A stretch of 64,000 nt of DNA from Asterias rubens (lineage: Eukaryota; Echinodermata; Asteroidea; Forcipulatida; Asteriidae): positions 10,452,866 through 10,516,865 of the forward strand of contig NC_047080.1 in assembly GCF_902459465.1 (NCBI RefSeq), given 5' to 3'. Each line of letters begins with the position of its first letter. Position 1 is the first letter of the stretch. The notes under the pieces were generated by a model. The model was not told the origin of the DNA and searched no databases. It was given only the letters and a program-made list of their open reading frames with translations. Shown here piece after piece: positions 58,762 through 64,000 of this stretch. The translations under genes were made by a program, and so were the position numbers.

Positions 58762-59928
58762 GTACTTAAAACAAACTTAAAAAAACCCAGTTTTTTAAAT
58801 TGGATTTTGATACTTCATCTCTATTAATTTTTAAGATTCTATATCATTGTGATTTTAGGTCCAGTGGCGTTTTGGCCGGTGCTATTTAATGTATTTTTAT
58901 ACATTTTTTGACCTCACATTAAAGGGAGGCAGGGGGCAAAGTATGGGGCGGGGCTTCCGCCCCCTGCCCGCCTCTGATTTCATCACTGATTAAGTCTACG
59001 TATTTAATTCTCCTGGTCGAGTTGTTTTACATTCCGTACGCTACCCCTGTCAATATTGATGGGTACGAAAGATAACTGTATCAATATGAACTGATATAAC
59101 AGACTGAATTCAACTTCTGCACACTTATGTAGAAAGTATATTTAGCACTAGATTGCCACAGGGTTGTGACCACAGTGCAATAACACTGGAACTAGAAATA
59201 TTAAAAAATAACTCCACCCCCAGTTATTTAGAAATGCCGTCGCCTTCCACATAACATTTTAGGATACAAAAATAAATGCGCCCCAGGGTGGAAGTGTGAA
59301 AGTTAACTCGCCCGCGCCGTCTCAAGATTTTAAACAGAGATTAACTTACCTGGCTCTGCCGATTTAAATATCAAGATTATAATCCGATATTCGAAGGAAC
59401 TGGGTCCCTCGTTTTAAAGGCACTAGTCACTATTGTAAATTACTCTAAATAATTATAGCATAAAAACTTACTTGCCATGAGCAATGGAGAGATGTTGATA
59501 ATATAAAACATTGTGAAAAATGGCTCCCTTTGAAGTAACATATAGTTTTTGAGAAATGAGTCACTAAAATATTTGAATTTAGCTGAGGTCTCGAATTCAA
59601 GGCATCTGAAAGAACCCAACTTATGCGACAAGGTTTTTTAAATTACCAAAGGTGTCCCGTGCCGTAACAGAAACAGATCGCAGGCCTTTGAATTGATGTG
59701 ACTGGTACCCCATCAATTATTTGCTTAGCAAATAAATTTGTTGAGCAATATTGATTGAGGGTACTTAAAACAAACTTTAAAAAACCCAGATATTTAACTT
59801 GGATTTTGATACTTCATCTCTATTAATTTTTAAGATTCTATATCATTATGATTTTAGGTCCAGTGGCGTTTTGGCCGGTGCTATTTAATGTATCAAACAA
59901 AATCTTTATACATTTTTTGACCTCACGT
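58762..59928. repeat. Two dispersed copies of a 160-bp block
   Basis: 58762-58920 and 59755-59928 share TTGAGGGTACTTAAAACAAACTT through TTTTAGGTCCAGTGGCGTTT TGGCCGGTGCTATTTAATGT to ACATTTTTTGACCTCAC with few differences (the second has a short insert, ATCAAACAAAATC). It looks like an unlabelled dispersed repeat. Confidence 0.75.
59413..59662 (-). mobile_element. MITE copy, shortened
   Basis: Reverse orientation: TTTTAAAGGCACTAGTCAC at the left and ACCAAAGGTGTCCCGTGCC at the right. The interior lacks part of the usual middle. Confidence 0.65.
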
Positions 59929-59929
59929 A

Positions 59930-60190
59930 AAGCCGTTGGTCCCATGTGTAACGCATGTAAAAGAACTCAGTGCACTTTTCGAAAAGAGAAGGGGTTCGCC
60001 CCGGTGTTCCTGGCTGTGGCTGCTGTATGCACCGTAGCACCTTGTAAACCCCTATAAGGTGCTAAATAATTGAGTCTCAGAATTCATCACTGTAATAACC
60101 TATATTTCTGAAAGTTTGTATAATACTCAGCGCCTGGAGTACCTTGTTTGGTAGACACGTGCGCTTATATAAGACTTCGATATTGTTATT
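59930..60190 (+). mobile_element. SINE body and tail
   Basis: CGTTGGTCCCATGTGTAACG, GGGTTCGCCCCGGTGTTCC and GCACCTTGTAAACCCCTATA match the 17925 element without its nested insertion; it ends in a GCGCTTATATAAGAC tail. The head is missing. Confidence 0.6.
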
Positions 60191-60361
60191 ATCATGAAAT
60201 TGGGCCCAGGTATTTCCTCCCTCCGTGTGTCACCCTAAACTCCTTTAAAATGATCGCAAACAGCACGTGCCATGCTCATTGAATCACATACGGTTGTTAG
60301 GAGCGTGTGGACACGCTGGGCAGGGAAGTTTTTTTTGTACGGCCATCACAAATTGAGCCGT

Positions 60362-60735
60362 AAAGGCACTGGACACCTTTGGTAATATTGTCAAAAACCA
60401 GTATTCTCACTTGGTGTATATCCTAACATTTGCACAAAATAACAAACCTGTGAAAACTAGGCCTTGATTATTCTTCGACGTTGCTACAAAGTAATGAAAG
60501 AAACACCCTTGTCGCACAATGATTTCAGATGCCTAATAAAAAATTTCAGGCCTGACAGTCTTTTAGTATTTGAGTGAGAAATGATCACTTTCTCAAAATC
60601 TACGTTACATCAGAGGGAGCTGTTTCTCACAATGTTTTATACTATCAACATCTCTCCATCGCTCGTTACCAATTAAGTGTGTAGGTATACTAAAAAATTA
60701 TTTTGAGTAAATACCAATAGTGTCTATGCCTTTAA
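60362..60735 (+). mobile_element. MITE copy, variant subfamily
   Basis: Begins TAAAGGCACTGGACACCTTT and ends AATAGTGTCTATGCCTTTAA. It has the TTTCAGGCCTGACAGTC variant block of the 20282 copy. Confidence 0.75.
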
Positions 60736-61097
60736 CTTGAACCATTATTCAAAGCAATAAACCTGGCTGCCAATGCCATGCCGCACCATGCTATTTCTGA
60801 AAACACTCAAATCGGTGGGAGGTGAAGAAAAAGATCGAAAGTCGTTAACTCTTTACTGACCAATTGATCAGTCGAATTTGTTATGTGGGACATGGTAGAG
60901 GGGGAATTTGGAACCGCTTGTTGTGTTTTAAATCCAATAATCTGAAGGAACAAACGGAATCTAAATATAGAGTGTGTTCTGTTTGGAAACGCGTTGGGAG
61001 TTCATGAAACTTAAAAGTGAGTTAGGTAAAGGATTGTATGCAATGCATCTTTACTGACCAATACTATTACATGATAAATCTGCTGGCTGTGTTGCGC

Positions 61098-61148
61098 TGT
61101 TTGTTTGTTTGTTTGTCTGTTTGTTTGTTTGTTTGTTTGTTTGTTTGG

Positions 61149-61180
<32 letters not shown>

Positions 61181-61245
61181 TTGTTTGTTTGTCTGTTTGT
61201 CTGTTCCTTTGTTTTGTTTGTTGGGGGTGTTTGTTTGTTTGTTAA
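61098..61245. repeat. (GTTT/GTCT)n microsatellite
   Basis: About 148 bp of GTTT repeats with a GTCT block in the middle and a few interruptions. The open frames here (rich in Cys, Leu and Val on +, Thr, Asn, Lys and Gln on -) are artefacts. Confidence 0.95.
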
Positions 61246-61629
61246 TTTATTTTGCAAATATCACATGTTATCTTAGTATACATACATCTTAAAGAAGTCA
61301 ACACATAATATGAAACAGGGGAGTACAATGAGTCATTTTGAATTGCTACTTTTTAAAAACACGATGGAGCTGTACAGAGGTCAATGCAGACGATCACTAT
61401 CCACAATCCACTTATTATCAAAGCATCATTGTTGATCCACACTGAACACTCTCACCTTCATGACCCATTGTGATGATGAATTACTATCCATGATCCACTA
61501 CACCAAATTAAATTATCGGCTAAGTAAAGCATCTTTGTCTATATCCACACTGAACCATCTCACCCCCATGACCCATCTTGAAGGAGGCTGATAAAGACGA
61601 ACTTTCATTACAACACCGGATTATTGATT

Positions 61630-62225
61630 ATCCACACTGAACCCTCTCACCATCATGACCCACAGTAGCTATGGAGACCGTCTAATCCACTACCATATCA
61701 GCTGAACGTATAAGGCATCTTCTCTAGCCACACTGAACCCTCTCACCATCATGACCCACAGTAGCTATGGAGACCGTCTAATCCACTACCATATCAGCTG
61801 AGCGTATAAGGCATCTTCTCTAGCCACACTGAACCCTCTCACCATCATGACCCACAGTAGCTATGGAGACCGTCTAATCCACTACCACATCAGCTGAACG
61901 TATAAGGCATCTTCTCTATCCACACTAAACCCTCTCACCATCATGACCCACAGTAGCTATGGAGACCGTCTAATCCACTACCATATCAGCTGAACGTATA
62001 AGGCATCTTCTCTAGCCACACTGAACCCTCTCACCATCATGACCCACAGTAGCTATGGAGACCGTCCAATCCACTACCACATCAGCTGAACGTATAAGGC
62101 ATCTTCTCTATCCACACTAAACCCTCTCACCATCATGACCCACAGTAGCTATGGAGACCGTCTAATCCACTACCACATCAGCTGAACGTATTAGGCATCT
62201 TCTCTATCCACACTGAGCCATCTCA
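61630..62225. repeat. 96-bp minisatellite
   Basis: About six copies of a unit with CCACACTGAACCCTCTCACC, ATCATGACCCACAGTAGCTA, TGGAGACCGTCTAATCCACT and AACGTATAAGGCATCTTCTC. Less similar units precede it from 61430. Confidence 0.92.
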
Positions 62226-62541
62226 CCCCCATGACTCACCGTATGGAGGAGATAGCTGACGATGAGGAGCTTATTAAAAGTATATCGGCTCTGTACATTT
62301 CGAGCAGCGTTTTCTGCGTAACAGCTCTACGAAATTAAACCCAGGTTTTACCTTTTGGGTATCTCGCTTAATAACGAAGCCCATAGCTATGGCTATATGA
62401 ACTCACTGCTGGGTGAATATAGGTCGAATATCAAATACACCAGGCTCTAGTGATAAAGGTCTGCAGGGCTCTCTCAGAAGGTTAAACTTCTCTCGGTTAG
62501 CATAGTGGCGTGACGTCGGTATGTGAAGCATCTACGGCCAG

Positions 62542-62544
<3 letters not shown>

Positions 62545-62572
<28 letters not shown>

Positions 62573-62573
62573 A
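62545..62573. repeat. (GAT)n microsatellite
   Basis: About nine GAT triplets in a row in non-coding DNA. Confidence 0.9.
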
Positions 62574-64000
62574 CCTAGGCCGGGCTCTGTGTGCTTAAGT
62601 CGGTATCTCCACACTGCCTCATGCGTACAAACTGTCACACCACAAAGTGTACGAGTAGAGAGAAGTTTGTAATGGACTGATGTGTGAGGATTTGTCCGTT
62701 AATGTACCGTGGTTGTGCAGTGTGTGCTGTGTTGATCAGTGCGTCACATCATCGTGTGAGGACTCGAGAGTAGGAGGAGGCAAGCTCCCGTAGTAAATTG
62801 AGAATTCTCCGGGTTTGTTTGTGTCGCCTTTCAATAAACATGAATGTTTAATACAACCAGCGTGAATTACGACTGTTTTTCCTGACTCTCTCTCTCTCGG
62901 TGTGCTGGACTCTGTGTAATGTCGAGACTGCATCACAACTGGGGTAGCATCATTACATCTTCCCCGGTGTAGGGTGACAATGTATGGCACCAGCAACAAT
63001 TCCGTCTGGTTATGAAGAAACTTTGGAGTGCATCTATATATTCTGCTTCGAGTATCGACCATTTGTATCAATGAAAACTAATTCTGAAGCCTAAAGACCA
63101 ACTAGTGATGACAGATTTATATAAGGAATTCGGTCAACCGGCAGAAAATAAAGATGTTGTGTGTTATACTAGAGTCACCTCTTGGTGGATCTGAAGGATG
63201 CAGGGATAGGATCAGATTATTTGATATGAGCGATGCCAGGGATAACTTACGCATAGTGTCGATGGTTGGGTTTAACTCCAAGGTTTTAAATCCAATTTTC
63301 AACTCAAGAGGGAGTTAAGGGATTTAAGCAGGATTAAAGGGAGTGCAGACGGACCCATATAGCAGTCGAAACCCCAGGTTACCTACAGCGTTGGAAGTTA
63401 ACAACATAACCTACTTTTATTCAAATCAGGTAGTAGACCTCAGGAGAGAAAAAAAAACTTGAACACCGTGAACTATTCCCCCAGGAGTGCAAGGTCTAAA
63501 ACGTACGTCGACATCAGTGCTCCAAACCGAAACGGGTTTACAAGGTGAAGTTTTTAGCCTACGTTGAGAGGGGCATCTCAAGGGTTAATGGATGCAGCTA
63601 GTACGAGAATAAATATAGTTGAATTCGCAATTGAGGGTTACTCTCATAATTTGTGTATGCAAGTTTTTTTCAACACAGTTGTCTACGATTATACAAGAAA
63701 GAAGAAAAAAAAAACACCGACAAATAATCTGTTTTTGGATCTCTTGTGGATGACATGGACTTGACCCCGTGTGAGTTGACTTGAGTTTCCACGCTGTACT
63801 GCATGCCGTTGGTGTGTGCTGCATGTGTAGAGTTCATCTGTGTGAAACGAGTGGTGTATTGGTATACTCATACTGTGGTGGAATAAAAATAAATAATGTA
63901 TTGTGGTCGCTGCGTTGGAACTGTAACCTCGAGTTTTGAAGGAAGTTAACTGTGTTATGTAATAAGTGAATTTGTTCTGTGGTTAATTAATTCACAATAT

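Larger units (their letters stand above)
56943..64000. other. PLPP6 upstream flank and gene-poor right end
   Basis: The PLPP6 promoter should start here. Apart from the repeats listed (MITEs, SINE, duplicated 160-bp block, GTTT and 96-bp arrays, GAT run) I find no exon series. An AATAAAAATAAATAA cluster at about 63884 could be a poly(A) signal of an unseen + strand transcript. Confidence 0.4.

Noticed and set aside
61038-61292. Cys/Val/Leu-rich and Thr/Gln/Lys-rich frames
   Set aside because: Low-complexity translation of the GTTT/GTCT microsatellite.
62736-63071. 111-codon minus-strand frame
   Set aside because: No homology, no splice context, and an unremarkable length for this composition.

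Overview
The window is animal nuclear DNA. It is AT-rich, the genes are split into many short exons with GT..AG introns, and the introns and spacers are packed with short inverted-repeat elements, tRNA-like SINEs and minisatellites. The proteins and the repeat mix point to a marine deuterostome. An echinoderm, most likely a sea star, is my best guess; it rests on general resemblance and not on a marker sequence.

Six protein-coding genes could be assembled exon by exon, with reading phase preserved across every junction. From left to right: the 3' half of cytosolic valyl-tRNA synthetase (VARS1, +, 242-7576); dolichyldiphosphatase (DOLPP1, -, 17221-27477, complete, 232 aa); the queuine tRNA-ribosyltransferase catalytic subunit (QTRT1, +, 28451-33547, complete, 409 aa); an unnamed N-myristoylation/IQ-motif protein (+, 36130-44807, complete, 423 aa) whose C-terminal domain looks like the DUF4347 family; a 1-Cys peroxiredoxin (PRDX6, -, 47841-53499, complete, 219 aa); and a polyisoprenoid diphosphate phosphatase (PLPP6, -, 55855-56942, complete, 240 aa). 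DOLPP1 and QTRT1 are head to head, about 970 bp apart. No operon-like logic links the genes. VARS1 and QTRT1 act on tRNA, and DOLPP1 and PLPP6 are both PAP2-fold phosphatases of isoprenoid (di)phosphates.

The most unusual structural pattern is that four of the six genes carry local tandem duplications that start at a splice junction. VARS1 has a second copy of the start of one exon, with its acceptor, beside a 31-bp minisatellite. QTRT1 has a 164/167-bp duplication carrying an acceptor and the first bases of exon 4. The IQ gene has a 48-bp minisatellite built from the end of exon 5 plus its donor. PRDX6 has about five decayed copies of the end of exon 3 plus its donor.

The rest is mostly mobile DNA. 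There is a Kolobok/piggyBac-like MITE family (TTAA target sites, about 300-390 bp, a dozen or more copies), at least three foldback families, tRNA-like SINEs, one decayed LINE tail, and several minisatellites. Three gene-poor stretches (9.9-17.2 kb, 44.8-47.8 kb and 57-64 kb) show no supportable coding gene. The 23.1-27.4 kb stretch is DOLPP1 intron 1.
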